DNA of 64,000 nucleotides from Ignavibacteriota bacterium (GTDB lineage: Bacteria > Bacteroidota > Ignavibacteria > SZUA-365). Within the stretch, counting starts at the first letter, position 1, and the number at the start of each line of letters is the position of its first letter. The stretch spans positions 62,001-126,000 of the forward strand of contig JACRFB010000012.1 in NCBI GenBank assembly GCA_016218045.1, written 5' to 3'. The position numbers were made by a program, and so were the translations under genes. Below, piece by piece: positions 9,165 through 17,612 of the stretch. A model generated the notes under the pieces. It was not told where the DNA came from and did no database searches. It saw nothing but the letters and a program-made list of their open reading frames with translations.

Positions 9165-10991
9165 ATGAAAACTCGCATGTGCATCCTGCTCTGCCTCGCC
9201 TTCTCGGTCTCCGTTTCCGCGACCGCGCAGAATTTCAGTTCCTATCCCATCGTCGTGCGGCCCATCGACACCGACATCAACACGGCCGAGAACGACTACG
9301 CGCCGTTCCTCAGCATCGACCGCGGCACGATGTATTTCACGTCGTACCGCGGCGCGGGCTCGCGCGGCGAGGCCGACATTTACCGCGCCGCGCGCAGCGG
9401 CGAACGCTGGGCCGCCGCCGCGAACGCGGGCGACGTCTTTAATACGGGCGATAACGACGGCGCCCTCGCGATCGCGGCCGACAATACCAGCGTCGTGTTC
9501 GCGTCCGAGGAACGGCCCGGCGGCCTGGGCGATACGGACCTCTGGCTCGGGCGTCTCGTGAACGGCGTCCTATCTGATGTGCGCAATCCCGGAGCTGTTG
9601 TCAACAGCACCCGGTGGGATTCGCAGCCCACACTCTCGGGCGACGGCACCACACTGATATTTTCGTCGGACAGACCCGGCGGGAAGGGCGGGGCGGATCT
9701 GTGGATCGCGACCAGCGACAACTGGGGCACGTTCCGCGAGGCGCGGCCACTCGGTACGCTGCTCAACACATCCGGCAATGAATGCGCCCCCTACCTTACG
9801 CCCGATGGCGGCACGTTGTATTTCGCCAGCGACGGGCACGGCGGTTATGGCGGCTACGATATCTGGATGTCGATACGTGAAGGCGACACATGGACGGCGC
9901 CCGTCAATCTCGGCCCCGTCATAAATTCCGATGAAGACGATCTGTTCTTCCATGCTCCCGCGAAAGACCGCGAGTTCTTCCTCGCCTCCGCGCGACGTGG
10001 TGGCTACGGCGGACTCGACATTTACGCGGGCACACCGAACGTGTTCGGGGCGGGTATGTTCCGCATGGTTGTGCGTGTGATCGATTCCGTGAGCGGCGCA
10101 CCGCTGCCGAGCATCGTCACCGTGACCGACGCGGAGACCGGCGGCGTTGTCGCGTCGTTCGTCACCAATTCGCAGGCCGACGAATACGCGCAGTTGCTGC
10201 CCGCGGCGCGCGCCTACAAGGTCGAGGCCAGCATACGCGAGTATCCGCCGCGGTCCGCTCTGGTCGTATCGACACCGCCGAACACCGAGGCCGTCACCGT
10301 GCTGCGCTTCGGACCCATCACTGTCGCGGAATTCGATCTCGGCAAATACAACGTGCCGTTTTTTGTCACCGGGTATTACCGGCCCAACACAAAACAGAAT
10401 CTTGCGGAACTGTTCGGCAAACTGTCAGGACCCCTCTCGCAGGCCGGCTACATCGAGCGTTTCAAGGAGCAGTCGAAGCGCCATCAACAATACCAGGCCT
10501 ATGCGGAGACTGTCGAGGGGATTTTCCAGACTGTGTACACCGCAGGTGTGGACGAGATTTTTCCGCGCTTCAAGGCCGCGGCGCTGCCGGGCGAGGCGCT
10601 TGAAATCCGCGTCATCGGTTATGCCGATCCGCAGCCCATCGTCGGGGTATTTCACGAAGAGCACCGCGTCGATTTTGTGGATGTCTCCGGTGTTGCACAT
10701 TCGGTGGACAAGGGCGAAAGCCTCGACAACTTGAAGCTCTCAGGACTGCGGGCGCATTTCTCGGCCGAATATCTCGACGAGCTGTTTTCGGCATCCGCCG
10801 CGAAGGGTCTGACAACATACAAGGAATTACGCGATGCGGGACGTATCCGCTACGTGGTTGTGGGCGGCGATGTGAGCCGCGACCAGAACGACTTTGCCGC
10901 CCAGCGACGCATCCGCATCACGATGAGCCGCGTCGGAACCGCGCCTCGCGGAGCCGACAGCGACTTTGATCTCAACAAGAGGTACAAATGA
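9165..10991 (+). CDS. PD40 (WD40-like) propeller protein with divergent OmpA-like domain
   Basis: A 608-residue protein with a Sec signal peptide ([15 protein letters not shown]) but no lipobox. Residues about 30-290 carry PD40 repeats with the typical [21 protein letters not shown] and [17 protein letters not shown] blocks. A short carboxypeptidase-regulatory-like domain follows (about 300-380). The C-terminal third is an OmpA-like domain: [40 protein letters not shown] and [10 protein letters not shown]. An insertion of about 35 residues separates the GYADPQ strand from the NLKLS helix. OmpA domains bind peptidoglycan, so the protein should tether a surface complex to the wall. It is a paralog of the 22678 lipoprotein. 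Stop and next start overlap (ATGA). Confidence 0.8.
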   Translation: MKTRMCILLCLAFSVSVSATAQNFSSYPIVVRPIDTDINTAENDYAPFLSIDRGTMYFTSYRGAGSRGEADIYRAARSGERWAAAANAGDVFNTGDNDGALAIAADNTSVVFASEERPGGLGDTDLWLGRLVNGVLSDVRNPGAVVNSTRWDSQPTLSGDGTTLIFSSDRPGGKGGADLWIATSDNWGTFREARPLGTLLNTSGNECAPYLTPDGGTLYFASDGHGGYGGYDIWMSIREGDTWTAPVNLGPVINSDEDDLFFHAPAKDREFFLASARRGGYGGLDIYAGTPNVFGAGMFRMVVRVIDSVSGAPLPSIVTVTDAETGGVVASFVTNSQADEYAQLLPAARAYKVEASIREYPPRSALVVSTPPNTEAVTVLRFGPITVAEFDLGKYNVPFFVTGYYRPNTKQNLAELFGKLSGPLSQAGYIERFKEQSKRHQQYQAYAETVEGIFQTVYTAGVDEIFPRFKAAALPGEALEIRVIGYADPQPIVGVFHEEHRVDFVDVSGVAHSVDKGESLDNLKLSGLRAHFSAEYLDELFSASAAKGLTTYKELRDAGRIRYVVVGGDVSRDQNDFAAQRRIRITMSRVGTAPRGADSDFDLNKRYK

Positions 10992-11782
10992 CGGTACAAG
11001 GAACACAGGCGCCGCGCGAAGGCGCGGATATCTGGACGCTCGCAGGTAAGCGCGCTCTCGTCACCGGCGCCACCCGCGGCATCGGTGAGGCCATCGCGGG
11101 CGAGTTGCTGGAGCGCGGCGCCGAGGTGCTGCTGGTGGCGCGCAGCGCGGATTCCGTACACGCCGCCGCGGAAGGTTGGCGCGCGCGCGGCTTTGCGGCC
11201 GTGGGCCTCGCGGCTGATGTGTCGCAAGAGAAGGGACGGGACACACTCGCGCGATTTGTGCAGGACGAGTGGGGCAGTCTCGACGTGCTGGTCAACAATG
11301 TGGGCACCAACATCCGCAAACGCACGCTCGAGTACACCGGCGAGGAGTACGCGTTTCTGCAGAACACGAACCTGGTGTCTGTCTTCGAACTCTGCCGCAT
11401 CTTCCACCCGCAGTTGCAGGGCGGTGGAGCCATCGTGAACATTGGATCAACGGCGGGACTCGCCGCCTTGCGCACGGGTCTGCCGTATGCGGCCAGCAAG
11501 GCGGCGCTGCACCACCTCACGCGTTACCTCGCGGTCGAATGGGCCTCCGACGGCATTCGCGTCAACGCCGTCGCACCGTGGTATATCCGCACGCCGCTCG
11601 TCGCGTCGCTGCTCAGCAATGAGACCTATCTCAACGAGGTGCTCGCGCGCACACCCGCTGGACGTGTGGGTGAAGCGCGCGAGGTGGCCGCGCTGGTGGC
11701 ATTTCTCGTGATGCCCGCATCGTCCTATGTCACGGGACAGGTGATTGCGGTCGACGGAGGATTTTCGGTGTATGGATTTTAG
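10988..11782 (+). CDS. SDR family NAD(P)-dependent oxidoreductase, tropinone-reductase-like
   Basis: A 264-residue classical short-chain dehydrogenase. It shows the Rossmann motif TGATRGIG (about residue 25), the NNVGTN motif, a catalytic Ser in NIGSTAG, the YAASK catalytic pair and the C-terminal [12 protein letters not shown]. Sequence style ([14 protein letters not shown]) is that of the tropinone-reductase-like subgroup found widely in bacteria and plants. The substrate is unknown. The ATG overlaps the stop of the PD40/OmpA gene by four bases, so it is translated from the same message, although no functional link to the surface proteins is evident. It ends directly at the heptamer repeat. 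Confidence 0.85.
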   Translation: MTVQGTQAPREGADIWTLAGKRALVTGATRGIGEAIAGELLERGAEVLLVARSADSVHAAAEGWRARGFAAVGLAADVSQEKGRDTLARFVQDEWGSLDVLVNNVGTNIRKRTLEYTGEEYAFLQNTNLVSVFELCRIFHPQLQGGGAIVNIGSTAGLAALRTGLPYAASKAALHHLTRYLAVEWASDGIRVNAVAPWYIRTPLVASLLSNETYLNEVLARTPAGRVGEAREVAALVAFLVMPASSYVTGQVIAVDGGFSVYGF

Positions 11783-11950
11783 TTAGGAGTTAGGAGTTAG
11801 GAGCTAGGAGTTAGGAGTTAGGAGCTGGGAGGAGTGGGGAGTAGGGAGTTGGGAGTTGGGAGTGGGGAGTTGGGAGTAGGGAGTTGGGAGTAGGGAGTTG
11901 GGAGTAGGGAGTGGGGAGTTGGGAGTAGGGAGTTGAGCGTTGGGAGTTGG
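11782..11950. repeat. heptameric GGAGTTA/GGAGTTG/GGAGTAG tandem repeat
   Basis: Starting at the stop codon of the SDR gene, about two dozen imperfect 7-base units run to about 11950: first GGAGTTA and GGAGCTA types, then GGAGTTG, GGAGTAG and GGAGTGG types. The plus strand is almost pure purine plus T with runs of G, so unusual DNA structure is possible. No spacers, so not a CRISPR. First part of the 638-base gene-free stretch 11783-12420. Confidence 0.9.
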
Positions 11951-11964
11951 ATAGCGGGGATTGT

Positions 11965-12113
11965 GTCATGCCGAGCTCGTCGAGGCACGACGGGACAGCG
12001 AGTCAGCGCACCCTCACCCCGGCCCTCTCCCGTTCTGGGCGAGGGTGACTGATCTGTTCTGGGCGGTGTTATATGCGTGTATCGTGGCAGTGTCGGGCGA
12101 CCGCCGGTCACCC
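11965..12113. repeat. cluster of three short palindromic (REP-like) elements
   Basis: Three different inverted repeats lie close together: TGCC...GGCA around GAGCTC (11969-11987), CACCCTC / GAGGGTG (12009-12015 and 12041-12047) enclosing a C-rich core, and GGGCGACC / GGTCACCC (12095-12113). They look like pieces of interspersed repetitive extragenic palindromes. No open frame of note covers them. Confidence 0.55.
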
Positions 12114-12197
12114 CTGTCAGAATCCACACGCGGCCAGCGCACACGCAGATTGGATCGCGGAAAGAATCGGATCGCTGTGTCGTTTTTTCGTCCGATA

Positions 12198-12363
12198 GTC
12201 TAACCGTCTAATCGTCTGATCGTCTGATCGTCTAATCGTCTAATCGTCTGATCGTCTGATCGTCTAATCGTCTAATCGTCTGATCGTCTAATCGTCTGAT
12301 CGTCTGATCGTCTGATCGTCTAATCGTCTAATCGTCTAACCGTCCAACCGTCCATTCGTCCAT
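12198..12363. repeat. octameric GTCTAATC/GTCTGATC tandem repeat, about 20 units
   Basis: Twenty 8-base units plus a partial one run without interruption from 12198 to 12363. The inner units are GTCTAATC or GTCTGATC in irregular order; the outer ones decay (GTCTAACC, GTCCAACC, GTCCATTC). It lies just beyond the terminator of the minus-strand gene at 12421. Confidence 0.95.
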
Positions 12364-12402
12364 AAGAAACGCGGGCATGGGTTTGAAACGATCCATGCCC
12401 GC
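12364..12402 (-). terminator. Rho-independent terminator of the BNR-propeller gene
   Basis: On the minus strand GCGGGCATGG, a 12-base loop and CCATGCCCGC (12402 to 12371) are followed by GTTTCTTATG. It begins about 20 bases after the stop codon at 12421. Confidence 0.7.
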
Positions 12403-12420
12403 AGCTCCGGAATGTGTGTG

Positions 12421-14547
12421 TCACCTGCCGGCGATTACAAAACGCGCCGAGGTTGTGCGCGTGGCGGACTGCACCTGCACGGTGTATACGCCGCCCGGCA
12501 ATGAAGGCAGTTCGAGTGTTGCACGCGAGGAGCCCTGTGTTAATGTGCCCGTGTATACGACGCGTCCCAGCATATCGACAACGATGCAGCGCGCCGCGGA
12601 CTCGAGCGCGGTCGTGAGTGTTACCTGCAGCGCACCCGACGATACCACGGGATTCGGATACAGTGACAGTTCCGTTGTCGAGGGAAGGGCGGCCGGAGCG
12701 TCGGCGATTCCGGTCGGCACACGGTCGATGATGAAGATGCCGTTGCCGTCCGTCCCCGCCAGCAGCGCGCCGTTGCTGTTCACGTGGAAGGCGAGGATCG
12801 ACTTGTTGAACAGACCCGTGTTCGCAGGCAGCCAGTTGCGCGCGGCGGCATCGTAGTAGTAACATCCCTTCACCTCCATGCCCACGGCGGGTCGGCCCGA
12901 TGGCGCGATGGCGATGGCGTACACCGACGCCACGGGAAGATCGTTGGTGATGCGCGTCCATGTATCACCGCGGTCGGAGGACACATGCACTTCGCCGTAG
13001 CTGCCGTGATACAGCCCGTAATTCTTGCTGTAACAGAGCGATGTCACAAGAAGTCGATTCAAACCTTTCTGTATCGACGACCAGGTCGTGCCGTTGTCGA
13101 GCGACCGGTACAGCCCCGCCGTTTCAGTGCCGGCAAAAATCACCCCGTCTTCGGTGAAGATCATGGTCGAGATCTCGCCGTTGCCGAAGGTTTCGTTGAT
13201 CAAGGACCAGGACTGTCCGTAATCGAGCGAGCGGTACAGCTTGCGGCCGAAACACGAGGCGAAGATCGCGCGGGTCGGACTCACGGCAACAAGCCGCACA
13301 TTGCGGTTTGTCATGCCGGTGATGTCCTGCGTCCATGTCGCGCCGTCGTCGGTGCTGTGGTACACGCCGTTCGGTGTGCCGACGTACAGGTAGTCGTTCT
13401 CGGGCATCACGCAGGCGGTGCGCACGGTGCGCGTCTGATTGCCGTTGGCGATGGTCCAGGTGTTGCCGCCATCAGCGGATTTCATCACGTCGTTGAAGGT
13501 GGGATTCACCATGAAGATCGTGCCCTTGCTGTTGGACGTGAACGCGGGCACGGTGAGATTGATGAGGCCCGCGGTCATGTCGGTCCAACTCGTGGGATCG
13601 ATATCGCCGCGCATCACGCCGTCCCAGGCGGTTCCTGCGGCGAAACTGTTCTTGAAGGATGAGAGACTCAGAATGCTGCCGCCGTGCGCGGAGCGGCGCA
13701 TCTGCCTCCAGCTCGCGGCGGAATCGCGCGTGAGATAGACGATGCCGTTCGCACCGCCGGCGAGCACAGGACCCGAGGATGTCGCACACAGCGCGGTGAT
13801 GTTGGCCGTGGTGTTGGTGTCGTTGAACCAGGTGAGGCCGTTGTCGCGCGAGATGCTGATGCCGAGTCCGCTCGTGCCCGCGTAGATCGCACCGTCGGCT
13901 CCCACGGCCGTGCACTTCACGGTGACGGCGTCGAGGTCGGCATGCGCCAGCGCCCAGTTTGCGCCCTGATCACTCGAGCGATACAGGCCGCGGTTCTGAT
14001 GGCCGGAGTAGATGTTGCCCGCGGCATCCACTGCCACGGTGTTGACAGATACGTTCGGCAGGCCGCTCATGATTTCGGTCCACGATGTGCCGCCGTCGTC
14101 GGATTTATGGAGTCCGGCCCAGCCACCGAGATAGAGTGTGCCGGACGGACTGAATGCGATGGCGAATCCGTTTTGACTTGAGGGCAGGGCCTTGATGGTC
14201 CACGTGGCTCCGTCATCGGTCGAGATCGCGAGATTGTATTCGAGTCCCGCAAAGAGACGTCCATCGGGCGCGCGTTTGAGCTGATAAATCGACGTCCCCG
14301 CCAGGGAGGCCGTTGCATAGGGTTCCCACGGCTGTGTTGCGTCGGTGCAACGGAAGAGTCCGCCGCGTTCCGTTCCGGCAAGCAGGCTTCCGTCCGGCAG
14401 CTCGAGCAACGACAGGACTTTGCCTGTGAATGGACCTCCGACCTGCCGCCATGTATCGGCGGTGCTGGGGGATTGCGCGTGAAGGGACGAGAGCGCGAGC
14501 GCAAGAAGGGCTGCGATCGCCGCGGAGAGGAAGGAACGCTGAATCAT
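12421..14547 (-). CDS. BNR/sialidase-type beta-propeller T9SS secreted protein
   Basis: A 708-residue protein. The start chosen is the ATG at 14547, which gives a signal peptide (MIQRSFLSAAIAALLALALSSLHAQS) and follows a GGAG; the frame stays open further upstream but that part is not protein-like and overlaps the promoter. The body holds many Asp-box repeats of the type S-x-D-x-G-x-T-W (STDDGATW, SDDGGTSW, SSDQGANW, SLDYGQSW, SSDRGDTW), predicting one or more beta-propellers as in photosystem-assembly-factor and sialidase-like proteins. The end is a T9SS type A sorting domain (LSLYPNPVVSSGALQVTL, then GGVYTVQVQ). No sialidase catalytic residues are evident, so it is probably a binding or structural surface protein. 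Transcribed alone. Confidence 0.85.
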   Translation of the reverse strand: MIQRSFLSAAIAALLALALSSLHAQSPSTADTWRQVGGPFTGKVLSLLELPDGSLLAGTERGGLFRCTDATQPWEPYATASLAGTSIYQLKRAPDGRLFAGLEYNLAISTDDGATWTIKALPSSQNGFAIAFSPSGTLYLGGWAGLHKSDDGGTSWTEIMSGLPNVSVNTVAVDAAGNIYSGHQNRGLYRSSDQGANWALAHADLDAVTVKCTAVGADGAIYAGTSGLGISISRDNGLTWFNDTNTTANITALCATSSGPVLAGGANGIVYLTRDSAASWRQMRRSAHGGSILSLSSFKNSFAAGTAWDGVMRGDIDPTSWTDMTAGLINLTVPAFTSNSKGTIFMVNPTFNDVMKSADGGNTWTIANGNQTRTVRTACVMPENDYLYVGTPNGVYHSTDDGATWTQDITGMTNRNVRLVAVSPTRAIFASCFGRKLYRSLDYGQSWSLINETFGNGEISTMIFTEDGVIFAGTETAGLYRSLDNGTTWSSIQKGLNRLLVTSLCYSKNYGLYHGSYGEVHVSSDRGDTWTRITNDLPVASVYAIAIAPSGRPAVGMEVKGCYYYDAAARNWLPANTGLFNKSILAFHVNSNGALLAGTDGNGIFIIDRVPTGIADAPAALPSTTELSLYPNPVVSSGALQVTLTTALESAARCIVVDMLGRVVYTGTLTQGSSRATLELPSLPGGVYTVQVQSATRTTSARFVIAGR

Positions 14548-14577
14548 GGGGGGCTCCGTGCACAGGTGGGTATCGCC

Positions 14578-14608
14578 CCAACTTACATCGCGAAGGGATT
14601 CCCTCAAA
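14578..14608 (-). promoter_or_regulatory. Bacteroidota-type promoter of the BNR-propeller gene
   Basis: Minus strand: TTTG (14608-14605), 19 bases, TAAGTTGG (14585-14578). The predicted start of transcription lies about 25 bases before the ATG at 14547. Confidence 0.65.
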
Positions 14609-14767
14609 GAAGGCCACGTTGTCCGATACAATGCGACATTGCTACACACGGGTTCGTGGTGCGGGAGGAAACGCGTGCTTTTGTACATTGCCGCGGATTA
14701 CCACGACACAGCACGTCCCGCGGCCGTGTCCTGCAACGGAACATGCACAGACACACCCACAGCAGAG

Positions 14768-16684
14768 ATGATTTCGAGATACGAGGAAATGGTGGCACAG
14801 TTCAAGCACAGCATGCTGCACGCCGATCCGCTGGCGGCCCTGCGGTCGTCCCGCCGTGGTGCCGCGCGGACATACATCCTCGTTGCGCTTGCCGCCATGC
14901 TCTGCGCTTCGGCCGCCCGCGCGCAGCGGGTGGTGGCCACCGTGGACGGACGGCCGGTGACCGACGACGAACTGCGCATGCGCGCGGCGCTCACCGTGTT
15001 CCCGGGCCGCGAGCGCGCGGGAGCGGCCGAGACCTTCAAGCGCGAGTTCCTGCTCTCGATCATCGCCGAGCGGCTGCTCGCCGCGGAGGCGCGGAAAAAC
15101 GCGCTGGCGGGCGAGAGCACCTTCACGGCCTCGCGCGCGCGCGCCGAGGCGATGTTTGTGCGCGACAAATTGTACCGCGACAGCGTGCGCGCGCGTGTGA
15201 CGATTCCCGAGGCGGAACTGCGCGCCGAGTACGCGCGGCTGCTGCGCGAAACGGAATACCGCTACATCGTGACGGAGTCCGACTCCGCCGCGCGTGCCCT
15301 GCACGCGGCGCTTCGCGCGGGTCTGCCCTTCGACACGGTGCTCACGACCTGGCAGGGGAGCGACAGCACACGCGCCGCTGCGGCGGTGCCGGTCACGGAG
15401 CCGCTCGAACGGTCTCTCGCGGCGGTGCAGCGACGTCTGCGGCCCGGCGCCTTCTCGGAACCGGTGCGCATCGCGGCGCGCTGGTACATTGTGCACCGCC
15501 GCGATGTGGCGCGCGAGATTGCGTCCGACGAAGACTTCGCGGCGCGAAGCAGGCGCATCGAAAACGATCTGCGCGGCGCGCGTGAGGCCGCCCGCGCGGC
15601 CGACCTTGTACGGCGTCTGTGGACGGGTCGGAAAGCGGTGTTCGGTGATTCGTTGTACCGCGCACTCGGCGATGCCGTGGTGTCGGCTTTGCGCGCGCAG
15701 CTTCATGCCGACTCCACCACCATCGCGGCTCTTGGAGCCGGATGGTTCGACGACATGCGCGCACGCGCCGGCGCGCGCATCGACAGCCCCTTTGCGCGTA
15801 TCGACGGCGAGGCGCTCTCGTACGGCGCGGTGCTCGAACTGCTCGAGGGCGCGGGTGTACGCGCGGGGCGGACGATGTACCGCCGCCTTCCCGACGTGTA
15901 CCGCGCAGCGGTGAAGGAGGCGCTCGACAGGCACATCCTCACGCGCGAGGGCTACCGGCTCGGTCTCCAGCACAGCGATGCCGTGCGCGCCGATATGGCG
16001 CTGTGGGAGGAAAGCGGCCTCGCGCATTCACTGCCCGACGTGTTATTCGAGCGCGCAACGGCGGTGGACGACAGTGTGTGGGCCCTGTACGCACGTTATC
16101 CCGATCTGTTCGGCGGACCGCCCCGCGCGCGTATCGTCGAGGTCCTGACGCGAGACCGGGCACTCACGGCCGAGGCGCTCGCCGCCGTCGGCGACACCGC
16201 CCGCTTCCGGCGCCTGGCCGCGACCAGATCCGAACGGCCCGGTGCGGCGGAAAGAAACGGAGAATACGGTCCCTTTATCCTGTTTGATGAAGGCGCGCTC
16301 GGCAAGGCGGTGTTTGCCCTGCGTCCCGGCGGCGTCGGCGGACCCGTGTCCCTCGGCGAGCAGGTGTCGGTGTTCCGCCTTCTCGCGCTCGAGACCCCGG
16401 GCGATTCCCTCCGCGACATGCGCACACTCCGCGCGGCGGTGGACTCGCGCCTGCGCGCGCCGCTTTCGGCGCGGCTTACCGCGGACCGCGTCCGCGCGCT
16501 CGCCGCCCGCGCCGACATACGCATCAACGAGGAGGAACTGCGCGCGCTCTCGCTGCCCACCACGCAGATGTTTACGCTGCGCTTTCTGGGTTTTGGAGGA
16601 CGCATCCCCGCGGTGCCTGGACTTGCGCCGCTCTTTGGTCCCGTGTTCGAAGGGATGAGTGCTCCCGTGCGCACCGCCCCATAA
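14768..16684 (+). CDS. periplasmic parvulin-like peptidyl-prolyl isomerase / SurA-like chaperone
   Basis: About 638 residues. An N-terminal basic stretch and hydrophobic segment (TYILVALAAMLCASAARAQ) form a signal peptide. A SurA-N-like region follows (VDGRPVTDDELRMRAAL, FLLSIIAERLLAAEA), then a degenerate parvulin-like domain (EYRYIVTESDSAARALHAAL, PGAFSEPVRIAARWYIVHRR) and a second one nearer the C-terminus (FGGPPRARIVEVLTRD, NGEYGPFILFDEGALGKAVFAL, SLGEQVSVFRLLALE). It would assist folding of outer membrane proteins. Isomerase activity is uncertain since the domains are divergent. The start is ambiguous: ATG at 14768, 14789 or 14813 are all in frame and none has a clear SD; 14768 is the longest plausible one. 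Monocistronic, ending before a hairpin shared with the tRNA gene. Confidence 0.7.
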   Translation: MISRYEEMVAQFKHSMLHADPLAALRSSRRGAARTYILVALAAMLCASAARAQRVVATVDGRPVTDDELRMRAALTVFPGRERAGAAETFKREFLLSIIAERLLAAEARKNALAGESTFTASRARAEAMFVRDKLYRDSVRARVTIPEAELRAEYARLLRETEYRYIVTESDSAARALHAALRAGLPFDTVLTTWQGSDSTRAAAAVPVTEPLERSLAAVQRRLRPGAFSEPVRIAARWYIVHRRDVAREIASDEDFAARSRRIENDLRGAREAARAADLVRRLWTGRKAVFGDSLYRALGDAVVSALRAQLHADSTTIAALGAGWFDDMRARAGARIDSPFARIDGEALSYGAVLELLEGAGVRAGRTMYRRLPDVYRAAVKEALDRHILTREGYRLGLQHSDAVRADMALWEESGLAHSLPDVLFERATAVDDSVWALYARYPDLFGGPPRARIVEVLTRDRALTAEALAAVGDTARFRRLAATRSERPGAAERNGEYGPFILFDEGALGKAVFALRPGGVGGPVSLGEQVSVFRLLALETPGDSLRDMRTLRAAVDSRLRAPLSARLTADRVRALAARADIRINEEELRALSLPTTQMFTLRFLGFGGRIPAVPGLAPLFGPVFEGMSAPVRTAP

Positions 16685-16687
16685 AGG

Positions 16688-16714
16688 AAAACGGCCGCCA
16701 TCCTTGGCGGCCGC
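16688..16714 (-). terminator. Rho-independent terminator of tRNA-Pro
   Basis: Hairpin GGCCGCCA / TGGCGGCC between the tRNA and the stop of the parvulin-like gene. Read on the minus strand it is followed by GTTTTCCTTTAT, the T tract expected for termination of the tRNA transcript. On the plus strand no T tract follows. Confidence 0.7.
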
Positions 16715-16717
16715 TTG

Positions 16718-16791
<74 letters not shown>

Positions 16792-16800
16792 ATTCGTCTC

Positions 16801-16832
16801 CTAATATAGCGATCCGAGCGGCGGCGCGCAAA
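16801..16832 (-). promoter_or_regulatory. Bacteroidota-type promoter of tRNA-Pro
   Basis: Minus strand: TTTG (16832-16829), 20 bases, TATATTAG (16808-16801), ending nine bases before the first tRNA nucleotide. Confidence 0.75.
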
Positions 16833-16858
16833 TGCGGCGTGAAATTTCCCGCCGACTC

Positions 16859-17467
16859 TTAATAATCCCCGACGCGGCCCTTGAGACTGCGGTACAACAA
16901 CTCGCGCGCGCGGAAGATGTGCGCCTTCACGGTGCCCAGCGGCAGGCCCAGGTCCTCGGCGATTTCCTCGTAGCTCTTTTCCTGCTGATGGCGCATCACA
17001 ATCACGACGCGGTACTTGTCGGGCAGGTTTTCGATCGCCGCCTCGATCGTGCGCGTCTGCTGCGCGCGCAGGATGTTCTGGTCGGGCACGTAGCTCGTGT
17101 CGGGAATCTCGAAATGCTGCTCGCCGTCGCTGTTCGGCAGGGGCTTGTCGATCGAGACGAGTTTCACCTTGCGCTTGCGCAGGTGGTCGATGGCGTTGTT
17201 CGTCGCGATCTTGTACAGCCAGGTCGAAAACGAGAATTCGTCGTTGAAGGACGCGAGCGAGTTGAACGCCTTGATAAAGGCCTCCTGCGTCAGATCCTCG
17301 GCCTCGGGCGTGAAGCCGATCATGCGGACGATCAGGTGATAGATCGCGTTGCGATACTTGCGCATCAGGCGTTTGTACGCGTCCTGATTGCCCGCAAGGG
17401 CGTCGCGGATCAGGTCCTTGTCCTCGGCCCGCGATTGTTCTCTTCGTTCTTCCGGCGTCTGATACAT
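16859..17467 (-). CDS. ECF-type RNA polymerase sigma factor
   Basis: A 202-residue sigma-70 family protein. Region 2 spans about residues 22-95 (AYKRLMRKYRNAIYHLIVRMIG, EAEDLTQEAFIKAFNSL, FSTWLYKIATNNAIDHLRKRK) and region 4 about 140-195 (LPDKYRVVIVMRHQQEKSYEEIAEDLG, GTVKAHIFRARELL). Regions 1 and 3 are absent, as in ECF sigma factors. The ATG at 17467 starts a protein of normal family length; the frame is open upstream but that part covers the promoter. No anti-sigma gene is adjacent, unlike the second ECF factor at 59538. It would redirect RNA polymerase to a stress or envelope regulon. Confidence 0.9.
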   Translation of the reverse strand: MYQTPEERREQSRAEDKDLIRDALAGNQDAYKRLMRKYRNAIYHLIVRMIGFTPEAEDLTQEAFIKAFNSLASFNDEFSFSTWLYKIATNNAIDHLRKRKVKLVSIDKPLPNSDGEQHFEIPDTSYVPDQNILRAQQTRTIEAAIENLPDKYRVVIVMRHQQEKSYEEIAEDLGLPLGTVKAHIFRARELLYRSLKGRVGDY

Positions 17468-17490
17468 CCGCTTCCGTGTGTTGTCGGCCC

Positions 17491-17521
17491 CTAATCTACA
17501 CGCCGGGGCCGGGCAAAACAA
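17491..17521 (-). promoter_or_regulatory. Bacteroidota-type promoter of the ECF sigma gene
   Basis: Minus strand: TTG (17521-17519), 20 bases, TAGATTAG (17498-17491). It lies 24 bases before the ATG at 17467 and about 40 bases from the divergent promoter of the phosphodiesterase gene. Confidence 0.7.
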
Positions 17522-17558
17522 TACGCGGACACACGGAGCCGCGTGGTGATTGATCCGA

Positions 17559-17589
17559 TTGGCAATGAGGGCGGGATATCGTACTTTTG
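17559..17589 (+). promoter_or_regulatory. Bacteroidota-type promoter of the phosphodiesterase-folD genes
   Basis: TTG (17559-17561), 20 bases, TACTTTTG (17582-17589), a perfect match to TANNTTTG. The ATG follows 24 bases later. Confidence 0.8.
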
Positions 17590-17612
17590 GCATCTTACCC
17601 ACACGACGCACC

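Noticed and set aside
12001-12203. 80-codon frame within the repeat-rich gap
   Set aside because: Covers palindromic repeats, lacks SD and protein-like features.
11782-12363. CRISPR array
   Set aside because: Units of 7 and 8 bases repeat without spacers and no cas gene is present.
14642-16027. 461-codon antisense frame over the parvulin-like gene
   Set aside because: Arg/His-rich, no recognisable fold; shadow of a GC-rich sense gene.
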